NCBI GenBank assembly: GCA_016808115.1
Contig: JAEQBH010001141.1
Span: forward strand, 124,001-188,000
Length of the DNA: 64,000 nt
Direction: 5' to 3'
Source: Tetrastigma voinierianum
Lineage: Eukaryota; Streptophyta; Magnoliopsida; Vitales; Vitaceae
In this document: piece by piece, positions 34,592 through 46,304 of the stretch
Layout: every line of letters begins with the position of its first letter
How positions within the stretch are numbered: position 1 is the stretch's first letter
Made by a program: the position numbers and the translations under genes
The notes under the pieces: generated by a model
The model's input: only the letters and a program-made list of their open reading frames with translations
Told to the model about the DNA's origin: nothing
The model's database searches: none

Positions 34592-36019
34592 CGACACGTT
34601 GCTAGTCCCTTAGCAATGCTAAAAACAATAAAGGCATGCATGTGCTTTTACAAAAAGTGTATATTGTTCAAAAAGTGTGTGTACAAATAAGCTTTACCTT
34701 TAGTATGAACAATTTAGACCCTGTACGAAAATCGTCATGAGAGAACAAATGCCATATAAGAACAAGTTTTAGGGCAACATCGATTCCAAGGAAGTCAACC
34801 TGAACTTCCAATCGAACTACTATTCCTAAGCCAACCGCTTGAGTCATTGTTGCAAAGCTATTCTCCCCAACCTGGGCCACGCCATGGCCTTAAACTCGTT
34901 GACCAACCTAAATAGACCAGCTACACTTTATTTCTTTCTTTGATTACATTGTAGAGTGCAATGCTAAAAATCCCCGACTTCATCAAAGTCCGTAACGAGG
35001 GTCCACACCGATGACTCAAATCCGCTCAAGGTTTAGCATCAAGCCAAAAGGATCAATCGACCACAAACTCTACTGTGCTTCACCCCTGACCGAATGACTT
35101 CGCGACTGTTCCACAACTCGCCAGCTCCACCCATTCACCCATATAGCTTAACACTAAGTCGTATGACTCCCAACCAATTAAGGTTAGTGGCATCTAAGCC
35201 TTGGGCTTTCGCCATACACCCCCCGGACCGTGTTCGGGTTTCAAGGCAAAGCCGACTTTTATTCTTCTCTTTTTCTTTTCTTTTGATTTTTTCTTTTTTC
35301 ATTTGAAGACTACATTGGTCTTCCTTCACTAACACAAACCTATTACAGTCGTCAATGTATCTAAGGCCGACTCAAGCAGAAAGTGCAAAGAGGTATATAG
35401 CTTCTCAACCTGCTGGTACTAATCTGGTGTGCAAAGTGTGTGAATTAATAAAGGAGGAATGTTCAAGGTTGAATACGCTTAACTCAACCCGACCAAAACT
35501 AACCATATGAAATTGTTCAATCATTAAGGTAACATATAGGGCTTCAATTTTTCAACTAAAGACAAGAGTAGAAACATATAATATAGACACAAAAAGCAAT
35601 TTAAAAATTAAAGAAAAACGAATTTCAAAAATGGCAGACATGTATAACCAAGAAAAACTAAATTCCAAAATATGAAAAATTCTCTTAACCCACCCGGCAT
35701 GGGAATGAAAAAGCTGAGAGATGGAAATCCGCACTCCTCAAACACGGCAGGGCGTGGAGCAGCGGTTATCCCCGCCGTGAAATGTTACCTAGCTTGTCAA
35801 CATAGTGAAAATCAAATGCCAAACTGATTACTACAAAATGTTTAAACAAAAAGAAAACTTGATCCAAACATAAGCAACAAATGGTACTTCGGGACAAGAG
35901 TCACCTTGAATGTGTGGTCTGTAGGATTCAAGGGGGTCCAGAAGAATTTCCTCCCCGACTCTGCTCACGCACAACATAGGGTTTCACCCTCCGTCCATTA
36001 ACTTTTGATCAAATTCTAT
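34592..36019 (-). other. Athila 3' untranslated region
   Basis: About 1.4 kb between the integrase end and the polypurine tract. It contains the GGGACTAGCAACGTGTCGAT word near the tract and an AAAAG-rich purine run (plus-strand pyrimidines at about 35262-35311). The same purine run occurs in the other two Athila-like elements. I find no env-like ORF, signal peptide or membrane protein here. Confidence 0.65.
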
Positions 36020-37200
36020 CATCATTTGGTTTACTAGGTCTATCGAACCATCAAGGTTTATCGAATTCATGAATGGACCCGTCCATCGTGACTTGAGCTT
36101 GCCTCGGAAATAGATGGAGTTTGGAATCATATAGGAGGACTGGTCCCCTCAAGGAAATTCTTGCCGCTATCATTTGATCATGCCGCTTTTTTTGATCTTT
36201 CCTTTGCACCTTCGAATTCAAGTAGGCATCATTTATTTTCCAACCTTACCAGATCAAGGAATCTTTTGACTCCGGCCCTACTTAGATCCATGTTCAGCTT
36301 CTTGATTGCCCACCATGCTTTATATTCGATCTCCACTGGGAGGTGACATGCCTTACCATAGACCAACCGATAAGGGGACATTCCAAGGATTGTCTTGAAA
36401 GTCGTTTAGCAGCCCACGAATCAAGCAAATTTTCTTGATGGACCCGCCTTTTCTCGTTGATGTTTACCACCTTCATTAGGAATGGTCTTAATTTCTGCGG
36501 CAAGTTCTACTTGACCACTTGTTTGAGGATGGTAAGGAGCGGCCAATTAGGCCACACCATACAGCTGTTATGTTTTCAAAAGGTTTCACAAGCGGAACCC
36601 ATCATTTAATAATGGTTTTTGGTACCTCGAACCTAGAAAAGATGCTTGCTTCTTCAAGAATTTAAGCACCACCTGGTCATCGGGGTTTTGGCAGGGATTG
36701 CTTCAACCTACTTGGACATAGCTCCATTCCAAACTGGCATGATGTAAGGACCATACATGTGGAAAGGCCGATGAAATCGATGCCCCAAAACATCGAATAG
36801 CTCGACCACTAAAATCGGGGTTCAAATCATATGACGGCGAGACAATTTCCGAGTCTTTGGCATCATCGCCATACACCAAGACATTTGGTTTGCTTTTAAA
36901 CAAGGAAGGCCAGATGAAACCGGGATCAAGAAGACCTTTCATTGCCGGGCTCGAAGCAAAGTGACCAACACCATGTGCACTCGCAAGTGGCTCGCACTCA
37001 TTGCCTTCCTGGCACACATTCTTGATTATCCGATTGCACAAGATTTGAACAAGAAGGGCTCTTCCCAATAATAGGAATGATTCTGCAAGAATACTTCCAT
37101 CCAGCCCTTTCCAAATGATGGATTTCTCCTATGAAAATTGGCAATGTGAGCATACCAAAGGGAGCTTCCAACCTGCATTAGAGATTCTTCGTGAAATTCA
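36020..37200 (-). pseudogene. Athila integrase
   Basis: The right end carries the worn zinc domain. In the frame at 36703-37068 NRIIKNVCQEG precedes SAHGVGHFASSPAMKGLLDP and GFIWPSLFK, the linker typical of gypsy integrases. The DDE core is scattered over several frames. The C-terminal part is recognisable as PLIGWSMVRHVTSQ (36294-36503) and, further on, as a LYDSKLHLFP-like stretch (about 36080-36150). It would insert cDNA into host chromatin. Multiple stops make it inactive. Confidence 0.8.
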
Positions 37201-37700
37201 CTGATGGGTGGACTATATACTAAGGGGCTATCGTTAACCTTGGAAAGATGGTCTACCACCACATTTCTACCCCTTTTGTCTTTAATTTGTGTTAAATTCG
37301 GGCGTAAGAACCCATCTGGAGCAGCCCTCGCCAGGCATTTTGCTTGGTCGTGAGATATTTCAAAGCGGAATGATCTCAAAATGACTATATCGCACTCCAA
37401 CCAAGTATGCGTTTAAATTTGTCTAAGGCGTAGACTACTCGCTTTTCAACAATTCCTTCTCTCAGAGTAGTATGTCTTTCAGGTTTCATTCAAGGTTTGC
37501 TTGCATAATAGACTACATGAGGTCTTCCATCCTCTCTTTGGGCGAGCACGTCCAATAGCAAGACACATCACACATCACCTCAAAAGGCAACCGCCACCAG
37601 TGCTCGCACTATCGTGCAAAGTGGGTCAAACTGACTTCGCCTCTTTCAAAGCTCTCCTGGCATTCTTCTTCCCAAGAAAATTTAGCATCTTTCTCTAGGA
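37201..37700 (-). pseudogene. Athila RNase H region
   Basis: The minus-strand frame 37026-37400 contains RFEISHDQAKCLARAAPDGF, then IKDKRGRNVVVDHLSKVN. The DKRGxxNVVxDHLS block is the conserved end of gypsy RNase H, and the frame then runs into the integrase N-terminus (YYWEEPFLFKSCA). Upstream RNase H residues at 37400-37700 are in broken frames. The enzyme would degrade RNA in the RNA/DNA hybrid. Inactive copy. Confidence 0.8.
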
Positions 37701-38880
37701 GCTTGTAGAGGGGTTTAGCAATCTTTGAGAAGTCTTTAATGAATCTTCTGTAGAAGCTTGCATGACTAAGGAATTGCCTAACTGTTTTTATATTTGTTGG
37801 AGATGGCAGTTTGGAAATAAGTTCAATTTTCTTTGTCCTTCTATTCCCCTGTTGGAAATAATGTGCCCAAATTACAATTCCTGTTAACCATAAATGGCAC
37901 TTCTCCTAGTTGAGCACCAGGTTCTTTTCTATGCACCTCTACGGGACATTTTAAGATTAGTGAGCATTCTTCAAATCGCCTCCATGCTCTGATGATATCA
38001 TCCATGTATACTTCCATTATGCTCCACCATATCGTTAAACATACTAAGCATACATCGAAAAGTGGGTGGGGGCGTTGCAAAGACAAAAGGCATCCTCATG
38101 TAAGCATATGTGCCAAATGGACAAGTAAAGTGGTCTTTTCTGATCCTGCAGTGCAATCTATCTGAAAGTACCCTGAATACCCATCCAAAAAGCAATAGAA
38201 TGGGTGTCAAACTCTCTCAAGAAGTTGATCGATGAATGGCAACGGGAAGTGATCTTTTCTTGTTACTTCATTGAGCCTCCTATAATCTATGCACACCCTC
38301 CAACCGGTAGTAAGTCGGGTAGACAATTCTTCACCCTTTTCATTTTCTGATTGTCACTCCGACTTCTTAGGCACCACAGGTTGGGCTTACCCAGAGTGCT
38401 ATATCGAGAAATGGGAGTAAATGATCTGGCTTGGAAGCGATTCCCGGGACAATCACGAACTACTTCTTGCGAGTGAGGATTAAGCCTCCTACGTAGGCAC
38501 TGTGCAACCTTAGATTCATGCTTACAAATAAATGTGATGGGTGCGAGATTGTTGGGTTTATCCTTTTAAATCATAAATTTTCCACCCCAAAGCTTGCTTG
38601 TTCCTCTTGAGGAGGTGTAGCAGATTATGCTCCTGTGAAGTGGTCAGCAGTGATGATATCACAACTGGACATTGCCTATTTTCTTCCAGGAATGCATATT
38701 TTAACTCAACTGGTAGGGGTTTGAGTTCCAACTGTTGAGGTTCCTTTGGTTCGTTACCAGTCAACAGAGGTAGAATTTCTATGTTTATTCTCCAGTACCC
38801 CTGCACTAAGCTCATGCATTGAGGCTCTTGTTGCTCTCCAAGGCACTCAGATAACTCTGGTGTTAACACATCTTGCACTT
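37701..38880 (-). pseudogene. Athila reverse transcriptase
   Basis: Pre-RT sequence QLELKPLPVELKYAFLEENR followed by VVISSLL and HLLKRNKQALGWKIYDLKG (38558-38878) is characteristic of Athila pol. The palm motif KDHFTCPFGTYAYMRMPFVF is at 37998-38210. The catalytic box EVYMDDI has YMDD at 37997-38008, in a different frame from the preceding block, so there is a frameshift between them. At least three frames are needed to read the domain. It would copy element RNA into cDNA. Inactive. Confidence 0.92.
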
Positions 38881-38999
38881 GCTGTAATTAGCTGTTCTTC
38901 CAAAATTGCATCTACTATACGAGACTTGGCACCACGGTCGTCTTCCTCGAGTCTTTCCTTTTGCTCAAATGGAAGATATTGAGTTCTAAAGGTCATATT

Positions 39000-39560
39000 C
39001 TCAAGCGTGAGTTGCATAACCCCATTAGGCGGAGTTTATTATAGCATTGAAGTAGCGAGAATGGCCTTCCCAATATGATGGGCACATGATTGGCTCCAGC
39101 TGCCTTAGCCTGCGTGTGTCGAGTACGACAAAATCCTTTGGATAGTAAAATACATCCTTATATTAAAACATCCTCAATGGTCCCCCTTTGGTATTTTAAT
39201 AGACCTATCGGCTGGTAATGAGTGTGATGGAAGTGGGTTTTGGAGTTCTCCCAAAACCAAGTTGCTTGTACATGGAATATGGCGAAAGATTCACACTAGC
39301 TCCCAGGTCTAATAGTGCTTTCTCTGCACTAATGCCTCGATATTAAGCGAGATTGTGGGGACATCCTAGGGTCTTTATATTTCAGCTGGAGTCTTGCACT
39401 TTCGATGATAGCGCTCACTTGCTCGATTAAAAAGGCATTTTTGTTTACATTGAAACTCTTTTTTACCGTCACATCAAGTCCTTCAAAATTTTGCATAGGT
39501 GGGGACTTGTTTGATCATGTCAAGGAGAGATAGTAACTTTCACTTGCCGTAAAACCTCTA
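39000..39560 (-). pseudogene. Athila aspartic protease
   Basis: Minus-strand reading gives ALLDLGASVNLSPYSMYKQL, with the catalytic motif DLGA at 39298-39309 (D-T/S-G in active proteases, here D-L-G). It is followed by a KDFVVLD-like stretch near 39130. A region before it (about 39490) corresponds to the IPLL/IKQ-type block found before the protease in the right-hand element. It would cut the gag-pol polyprotein. The frames are broken between these blocks. Sequence between 38880 and 39000 shows only short unassigned frames. Confidence 0.8.
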
Positions 39561-39899
39561 ACATTTTCGGTTTAGTTACTTGAACTTCTATCTTTTTCGA
39601 GCTGTGGGAATGGAGGTGTGGTCTTGACTCTTCTCTTTTGCTGTTTGTTCTTCTCGCGGATCGGCTACGTAAGGGCGTCTTGGCTAGAAGCAGGACTGTG
39701 GTCTCGATTCTTTACCCAGCTCTCGAAATCCGCCCCTTTGTCTTGACTTCATCAATTCTTTCATTTGGATCATCGGTTGAGACTATTTCATGCACTCCCT
39801 TCTAATATTGCTGTGTCACAGGGAGGAATTTCCTTTCGAGACCTATGACTCTTGGTTGGACAACCTTGAAATCTCGAATTATCTTGTCTAGTTTCTGTT

Positions 39900-41099
39900 G
39901 AGTGAGCTCTGTTGCCTCGATTTTCTGGTAGTGCGAACATTGACACCTTCTGTTCTTCTAAGCGTGCCTACCACTTTGCTCGAATTTAGGATTGCTGCTC
40001 AACGGGAGGAGAAGAAGGTGGAAGGGCGAATTTCTTTGTTGTGTTGAAGTGGAGCGGCTATTCTGCTGTGCTCTGAGGGATATCTGGGGGTTTTGGCTTC
40101 CATGACAGGTTTGGATGATCTCTCCAATTGAGGTTATAGGTGTTGCCATATGGAGCATTTGTGGGTGGCTTGTTTTGACTCAAGACATGGGCATGCTCTT
40201 GACAGTGCTCCCCAGGATGACTATTTGTCTGACAATTAAAACAAGGTGTTTGAGATGCAGGTAACTCATTTGCTGCTTGCATCTCATGCTGACTTCTCAT
40301 TTCGGCTCCTCCCGACCTTGAGTCAAAGTGGTCGAGTTTGCTTTCATCTCCATGTCTTCGGAAAGTGCATAAATGCCTCCCCTTTGATGGGTCGACGACT
40401 TCATTCTTTCAGCTTCCCTCGGATTCGGTTCATCCCAAGCCTTAGAGGTTTCGGCTATATAGTTCAAAAAGTCCATGGCTTCATCTGGATTTTTGCTCAG
40501 AAAATCACCTCCACACATGGTTTCATGATTTGCTTCATGGCGGGGGACCTTTTTGTCATAAAATGATTCACTAGCATCCATGTATCAAAACCATGGTGTG
40601 GACATGCATTGATGAGGTCTCCATAGACCTCGACAACGATAGAACTTCTCATTGTCATAGGCCGAGTAGGTATAGATCTGTCTCTTCAAACTGTTGGTCT
40701 TAGTGGTACTGAAGAATTTCTTTAAAAATTCAGCTTGAAGATCGGCCCAATTTCTAATCGTTCTCGGCCTCGATTAGATTAAGCCCGTATTTGGCTGTCC
40801 TTGAGTTAGGAATACTTAACCAACCAGCAATTCCATATCGGTTATACCCTCGTAAAAGTTATGCATACTTCCTCAAAATCCCGTATGTGTGAGTATGGAT
40901 TTCATTTCCATACCATGAAATGGGGAAGCAAGAGGGCACGAATAGGTCTCAACTGCTACCACATCTTATTGGGAGGTATGATGCGGGAAGGAGCACTAAC
41001 TCTAGGAGGTGTATGTGGTCCCTCATTGATACGTATCTTTGTTGGATTCAACTGGAGTGCCTTGTTGACTTTCTTTGTTCCTCGGAGTAGGGGATCCAT
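39900..41099 (-). pseudogene. Athila gag with CCHC knuckle
   Basis: A start at 41099 (MDPLLRGTKKVNK) leads to INEGPHTPPRVSAPSRIIPP. The block NHETMCGGDFLSKNPDEAMD then FLNYIAETSKAWD lies in the frame 40297-40581. An intact C-x2-C-x4-H-x4-C knuckle (CFNCQTNSHPGEHC, 40202-40243) lies in the next frame. The same blocks occur in the plus-strand element at 59.5-60.2 kb. Gag forms the particle and the knuckle binds RNA. Frameshifts near 40300 and 40600-41000 disable it. Confidence 0.9.
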
Positions 41100-41413
41100 T
41101 TGATCCTTGTGCACAGTTTCCACTGACCTTGCTCAAGCGGGTGCACTCCTCTTTGCAATCTACGATATCCCCTCTATCCAGTCTTTGCATAAACACTGTA
41201 ACACAAAATGGGAACCAGCGAGAGCAACGAGGCTTTGCCAAAAATTCGATGTTAACTAAAATAAGTATTGTAAAATTAAACACGGTCTGATACTTGCTAA
41301 ATAAAGAAAACTTGTAATTCTAACAAACGAAATTCAAAAAGGGTTAAAAAGGTCTGCTTACTTGTAATGTAGTTACAAGTACATATCAACTCATCATCCG
41401 TAGTTTGGCACCA
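41100..41413 (-). other. Athila 5' leader
   Basis: Non-coding leader between PBS and gag start. Nothing else recognised. Confidence 0.6.
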
Positions 41414-41427
41414 TCCCGGCGGCGGCA
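41414..41427 (-). other. worn primer-binding site, tRNA-Asp type
   Basis: Plus strand TCCCGGCGGCGGCA, where the related right-hand element has TCCCCGGCAACTGCGCCA in the same orientation. Several differences from tRNA-Asp suggest decay after insertion. The neighbouring CACCATCCCGG block is conserved. Confidence 0.65.
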
Positions 41428-42837
41428 TAATTCGATTAGGTACCCTTTGTAGGGTGATCCGAGAATCAACAAAATTTGTTTCCTATATTCCTCCCTCTTC
41501 GCAGTAGTCAAACTCTTGCGATTATAAGCGGTCTAGGGTCGAACACGGGGGATGGGTTTTCATCCCACGAATGATTCGCATCATGTTTGAAAATGGTGAG
41601 ACTTTTATTTGGATTTTTGGATTTGGTTAAAACAGGGGAGTTTGGGTGTTCACTGGGTAACTGAAATGGCTTAAAATGAAGTGTGAAATGGTAACCTTGA
41701 AGTCTTGGGTCACTAGCTTGATAAAATGGGGTTATTAAGGTGTCCTCGAGTTATTTCCTCGCATTAAGGCAAATGACATATAGTCAAGGCCAAAACCAGA
41801 TCTTTGTTTAGCTATTAAACCTAACCCTAAAAACACTCCTATTTGAGTCAATCAAATGCGAGCACATTCGATGTTCCGATTAGTTTGAAAACCTAGCATT
41901 TAACCTCATTTCAATGGCTCGTAAATGACATCTAAGAATGTCCAGTGCATCTACCATTAAAAATGCTTGAACCACTAAGCTTTATGACAAGTATTGATCA
42001 AAGGAAAGACATTAAATAGCATTAAACCCTAGTTTGGAAAGTTTGGAACCATAAATTCGGTACTGTATCATTAAAGACATGAGAATGTTTGCCAAACCAC
42101 CAACGAGCTAAGTAACCCTCCTCTTCAAGGCTTTGAGGCTTGGCTTATCCCTTGAGTTGTCATCCTCGAGGAATTGTGTTTGGCGGCAAGAGAATGAGAG
42201 AAAGAAGAGAGAAAAGAGCAAAAATGTAACCTAAGAGCAAAGGCTGTAGGGAAAGCTTGAATAAAAGTTAAAGTTAAAGTTAGGGTTACAAAGTCATAAG
42301 ATTGGCTTATATAGCTAGCAATTGTGTGAAATACGAAATGCCTAAAATATGTAATTACAATAGGGACAAAATGGTAAATTAATCCAAAACGAGGTCGTTT
42401 GGAATCAAAAACATCAAAACAGAGCGTGATTTTGCTATGTAGTGAATTTAAGCTATCATGAAAATGCAAGGCATAACGAAATTCAAATTTTAAATGTACC
42501 TGGTAACTTCGCTATGATAGCGAAATTTATTAACAAGCGAAATTTGTGCATAACAAAAATTTCGCTAGGATTACTTGAATTTTAGCTATAATTCTGAAAT
42601 TTTCGCAATGCGTAGAGAAAATCGGGTTTGCCTCTCTTTGCTTATCTGTTTTGCCTCGCATCTCCTTTTTTCATCAACTCCATGACATTTCTTCATTTTG
42701 GTTGATGAAATCCGCAGTGAGTCGGCATTTAGCATAACTTCGACATCAAACTCGAAATTATTGGTTGAGGTTGGCAAAAACCTGGAAAATTACCAAAAAC
42801 AATCTCGAAACCAAATCAGTAGCACTAAGTGGATATG

Positions 42838-42842
42838 CACAT
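42838..42842. other. target-site duplication, left copy (CACAT)
   Basis: CACAT directly left of the solo LTR, repeated exactly at 44274-44278 on its right. Confidence 0.92.
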
Positions 42843-44273
42843 TGATTCGTGCCACGGTAGGGTGATGCGGAATCAACAAAATTTATATTCTGAGTTCCTC
42901 CCTCTACTTGGTAGTCATTCTTGCGATATAAGCGGTCTAGGGTCGAACACGGGGATAGGTTTTCTTCGTACAAATGATTTGAGTGAAATCAAAACTGGTG
43001 AATTAAATTTGGATTTTTAAGGTTTGGGTAAAAACAGGGGGTGTGGTTGGTTGCAAACTGGAAAGAAATAAAATAAAATGTAAAATAGAACTCCTTGAAT
43101 TGTTAGGCTACTGGGGTGGGATTCCTAGGGTAACTGAGGGTTCCCAGGATCTTTTCCTCGCGTTGGGGAGGATGACATATAGTCATCTCCCGAACCGGAT
43201 CTTCATTTAACTTTGAAAACTAAACCCTAATAATTTTCCTTTTGATAGAAAGCATTTATTTAACATTTATGGTTCGCCCGGTGAAAACATGTCTCAAAAA
43301 CCTACCCTTTAATAACTAATAAGAGACAACTAATTAGGCATCAGTGAATCTAGTGAAAGTATCCATTGAACCCAAAAAGCTTGCCAAATACACATTAGAA
43401 AAGCATGCTTAAGAGATTTTAACCTAAAAAGTTGAAATCCAACCCTTAACCTACCTCCAGTGGCTCGTAAAGAGCAACTAATGGATTTCAGTGTATCTAA
43501 TGCTAAAGAATACCTTTGAACCTAAAAGTTTGCCAAGTATTGGCCAAAGAAGTGCATAAAAAAAACTTTAAACCTAGGGTTGCAAATTTAGGAACCAAAA
43601 TGGAAAAATTTCTTCGCGTGAACGGGGAACCAAGGTTACCTTAAGATCGTGCCAGAGTAGCCTTCCTCTTCCAAGGAGGAAGAGGTTTTAGCCACTCATC
43701 CTCCCGAGTTATGCATCCTTGGAGGGTGTTTGGCAACGAAGGGAGAAAATGAGAAAAGGGAAAAGCAGAGAGAAATGTAGCCCTAACTTTATTCTGACAA
43801 AAAATCGTCGTTTTCAACGTGTATCAAAGGTAAACATGTAGCCTTACAAACCAAGTGAATACAATCCAATCCAAACATAAGTGGATAAAACAAGGGTGAA
43901 AGGAAAACCAAAGTGTACTTAAAACCAAAAGTGCGTGAAATGCGGGAGAACGAGTGCGGGATGCACGGTCTTGGAAGTTATGCAGTGCTGTGAGAGAAGC
44001 TTTCTGCGGTGGTGTTTCTTCACATTTGCCTTTCTTTCCTTAAGTCTTTGATTTGAAATGCTGAGTTTGACTAGAATTCTTCGTGCTTGGATCGACTCAA
44101 CAATTTTGGCATAATTAGCTCGCAAAAACTGCAAAATTTGCCACAAAATACGATCAATAAAATAGTAGGGACCTTAATGTGCAAATCGGGTTAATTAGCA
44201 TGATTAGTACACAAAAAGCACTCAAAACCTATAATAAATAGGGTTCAAAATAGCACTTTTTGGGCACTAATCA
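42843..44273 (-). repeat. solo LTR inserted in a same-family LTR
   Basis: A complete 1431-bp LTR with ends TGATTCGTGCC and GGGCACTAATCA (plus-strand view), perfect CACAT duplications on both sides, and no internal sequence. Removing it and one TSD restores the host LTR wording GGATATGCACATGTC, matched at 34469-34483 in the 3' LTR. It arose by recombination between the two LTRs of a later insertion, or by conversion of one. Confidence 0.95.
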
Positions 44274-44371
44274 CACATGTCAGTTGACTCAACTCATATG
44301 ATTAGTGTGCAAAAAGCACTCAAAACCTATCTTGAATAGGGCTTAAAATAGCACTTTTTGGGCACTAATCA

Positions 44372-44376
44372 CCTCA
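44372..44376. other. target-site duplication, right copy (CCTCA)
   Basis: Pairs with 33087-33091 to bracket the Athila-type element. Confidence 0.9.
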
Positions 44377-44670
44377 TTGAGACAAAACTTGGCTAGCATC
44401 TAGTTTGATCTCAAATTCGTCTCCTTGGAGGTTCTCGGGTCTCATCTTCGTGTGGATACCATTAGAGACGAACCAAGGACAAGATTCATTTCTGGCCAAG
44501 CTGCAAACACCCTCTAAGAGTAGATCTACAAAGGTATATCATCTTTTGAACTCTTAGTTTTTGTTTTTGTTCGTTTTGATAAACTATGTTGGTCTAATAG
44601 GTGGGATTTCAATTTTTTTTTTGTTATTTCTGCTGTGCAACAGTGCCCTTGGCACTTAGGAATCCCTACA
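44377..44670 (+). repeat. copia LTR, right part
   Basis: Continues the LTR interrupted at 33091 and ends GGAATCCCTACA, one base before a PBS. Together with 31702-33091 it makes an LTR of about 1.68 kb. Confidence 0.8.
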
Positions 44671-44671
44671 A

Positions 44672-44683
44672 TGGTATTAGAGC
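44672..44683 (+). other. primer-binding site, tRNA-Met type
   Basis: TGGTATTAGAGC, one mismatch to TGGTATCAGAGC, starting one base after the LTR end. Typical copia PBS. Confidence 0.9.
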
Positions 44684-46300
44684 TTACATAGTTTCAGAAA
44701 ATCGGATCTTGGTTGAGAGTTTGGTACCCATATTTTTCAAAGTTTCAAAAATGAGATTTTTTGTTTGAAAAGTGTTGATCCAATGCTCTTCTTCATGTAA
44801 TCTTGTCATGACATGATCAAGGATGGTTATTATGAAGGAGAAACAACTTGGATGAGATTAAAAGTCCCAAATGTGTGCTTTTTTTTGAGCTTCCTGTAGC
44901 TGTAGAACGCATCAACATTGCAATGTTGCTTATCAGAACCCAGAAATGTCGCGACGTTTGTTTCCAATGTCGTGATGATATTTATCCAAGCCCATCCAAC
45001 GTTGCAACGTAGCAACATCGTGCATGACTACGTCGTGATGTAGTAACGTCGCACATGACTACGTTGTGACGTATCAACGTCGCACATGACAACATTGCGA
45101 CATTGACACGTCGTGACATAAGGTGCTATTGGTATCTTGTTTATTTCCTTTCTCATATGGTTTTGCACAAATTTCGAACACCCTACTCTAATATGTTTGA
45201 AATACAGATGTGCAAGTTAAAACTGAACCGTTTATCTTTAAAATTTCTAGAATCATGGATTTCAAAAACCATGTTGAAATTACCTACGAGAGAACTTTGG
45301 ACAAAAACGTTCTTTTGGAAATTTTTCGATTAAAGGAGTTGAATCGGGATTATGGTTCAAGGAGTTGAACCAGTTTGAGATTTAAAACTTGAATAAGGTT
45401 TTTATGATTCAAGGAGTTGAATCAATTAGTGATTCGAGTTAAATCAGCTTCTGTGATACAAGAGTTAATAGGTTCATGATCCAAGTTGTTGAATCATTTT
45501 AGTTCAAGTGTCGAATCGTAGGTCAGAAGTTCATGTTGAACAAAACGATATGGATCGTTTATTTCAAGTAAGAAAACATTTTTTATGTGTTTTTGAAATC
45601 ATAAAACAATGGTCTTTAACTTCAATGGATTGCATTAGAGAATGCAAGCAAGGGTGTAAGTGTCGGCATGATGATATTATGACTTACCTAATAACAGCAT
45701 ATCAGATGAATTATTATTTATTGGGTAAATAGGGCATGCGTGTCCTTGCTCCTCTTCTAGTTTCTCTATGTATTTCTCTTCATCTAAACTCCCTCAAATA
45801 TAATTTGAGGTTCTTATTTGAATGTATGCAATTAGATTAAGCATAGGATATATTTAGCCGGGTGGGAGATGCGAAGGAGAAATGACCATAGTGAGAGAAA
45901 CCAAGAAAGTTAAGACCTCGAATGTAAATTTGATTTATTTTTCTGGTTGTAATAATTCATGTATATCCCTAGGTTTACCTAAACACCCATTTTGGCTTGT
46001 GGAAATTGATTTTTAGAAATGTCCATAATCATTCCATATAGTTAGAGTAACTATCTTTATAATTTCCATGAGATAATGTATGGAAGTATGCTAATGAAAT
46101 GATGAGACTAATCTTAAGAAATCCCTCAGTTATTAATATATTAAGGCTAACATCTTCCACTAATATGGTGTGAACTGGAATTGTTCTAGAATCAGAGTTG
46201 TTGGGTAAACCCATGCCTTCTCCACAAGGATATGTTCTATCCATGGAAATGAGTTTTCCTGATTAGTGGGTTAGGCTTAACTAGACTCATTCGCTTGTTG
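44684..46300 (+). other. copia leader with CpG palindromes and short repeats
   Basis: Long non-coding leader. At 44920-45120 it has TGTCGCGACG (44947-44956) and many variants (ACGTCGTGATG, AACGTTGCAACG, ACGTCGTGAC). At about 45330-45510 the word TTCAAGGAGTTGAATC and variants recur about eight times. No gene is supported; a 74-codon frame at 45508-45732 shows no known domain. It is interrupted at about 46300 by a minus-strand LTR. Confidence 0.55.
45330..45510 (+). repeat. GAGTTGAATC short tandem repeat
   Basis: Imperfect repeats of AAGGAGTTGAATC, TTCAAGGAGTTGAACC and GATTCAAGGAGTTGAATC, with spacing of about 20-45 bp. Non-coding. Confidence 0.7.
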
Positions 46301-46304
46301 GGAA

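Larger units (their letters stand above)
33092..44371 (-). mobile_element. Athila-type Ty3/gypsy element, full structure, minus strand
   Basis: 3' LTR 33092-34580, polypurine tract 34581-34591, integrase, RNase H, RT, protease and gag (right to left in reverse), PBS about 41414-41427, and 5' LTR 41428-44371, which itself holds a solo LTR. CCTCA flanks both ends. The gypsy order (RT before integrase) and the tRNA-Asp PBS place it with Athila-like elements. The RT has YMDD and the protease has DLGA, but stops and frameshifts break every gene. The 5' LTR without its insertion is about 1508 bp against 1489 bp for the 3' LTR, and they still align clearly, so the insertion is younger than many neighbours. 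Confidence 0.93.
41428..44371 (-). repeat. 5' LTR of the Athila-type element, split
   Basis: Homologous to 33092-34580 along its length. A 1431-bp solo LTR of the same family plus a 5-bp TSD interrupts it. The short right piece 44279-44371 (GTCAGTTGACTC ... GGGCACTAATCA) completes it and adjoins the TSD CCTCA. The left terminus is eroded (TAATTCG instead of TGATTCG). Confidence 0.92.

Noticed and set aside
34592..36019. Possible env-like gene after the Athila integrase
   Set aside because: Only short frames are present, with no signal peptide or membrane segment in a sustained frame. The purine tract and non-coding blocks match the 3' regions of the other elements.
45508..45732. 74-codon plus-strand frame with several Cys and His
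   Set aside because: The spacing fits no zinc-binding motif I know, and it lies in a repeat-rich copia leader. Probably chance.
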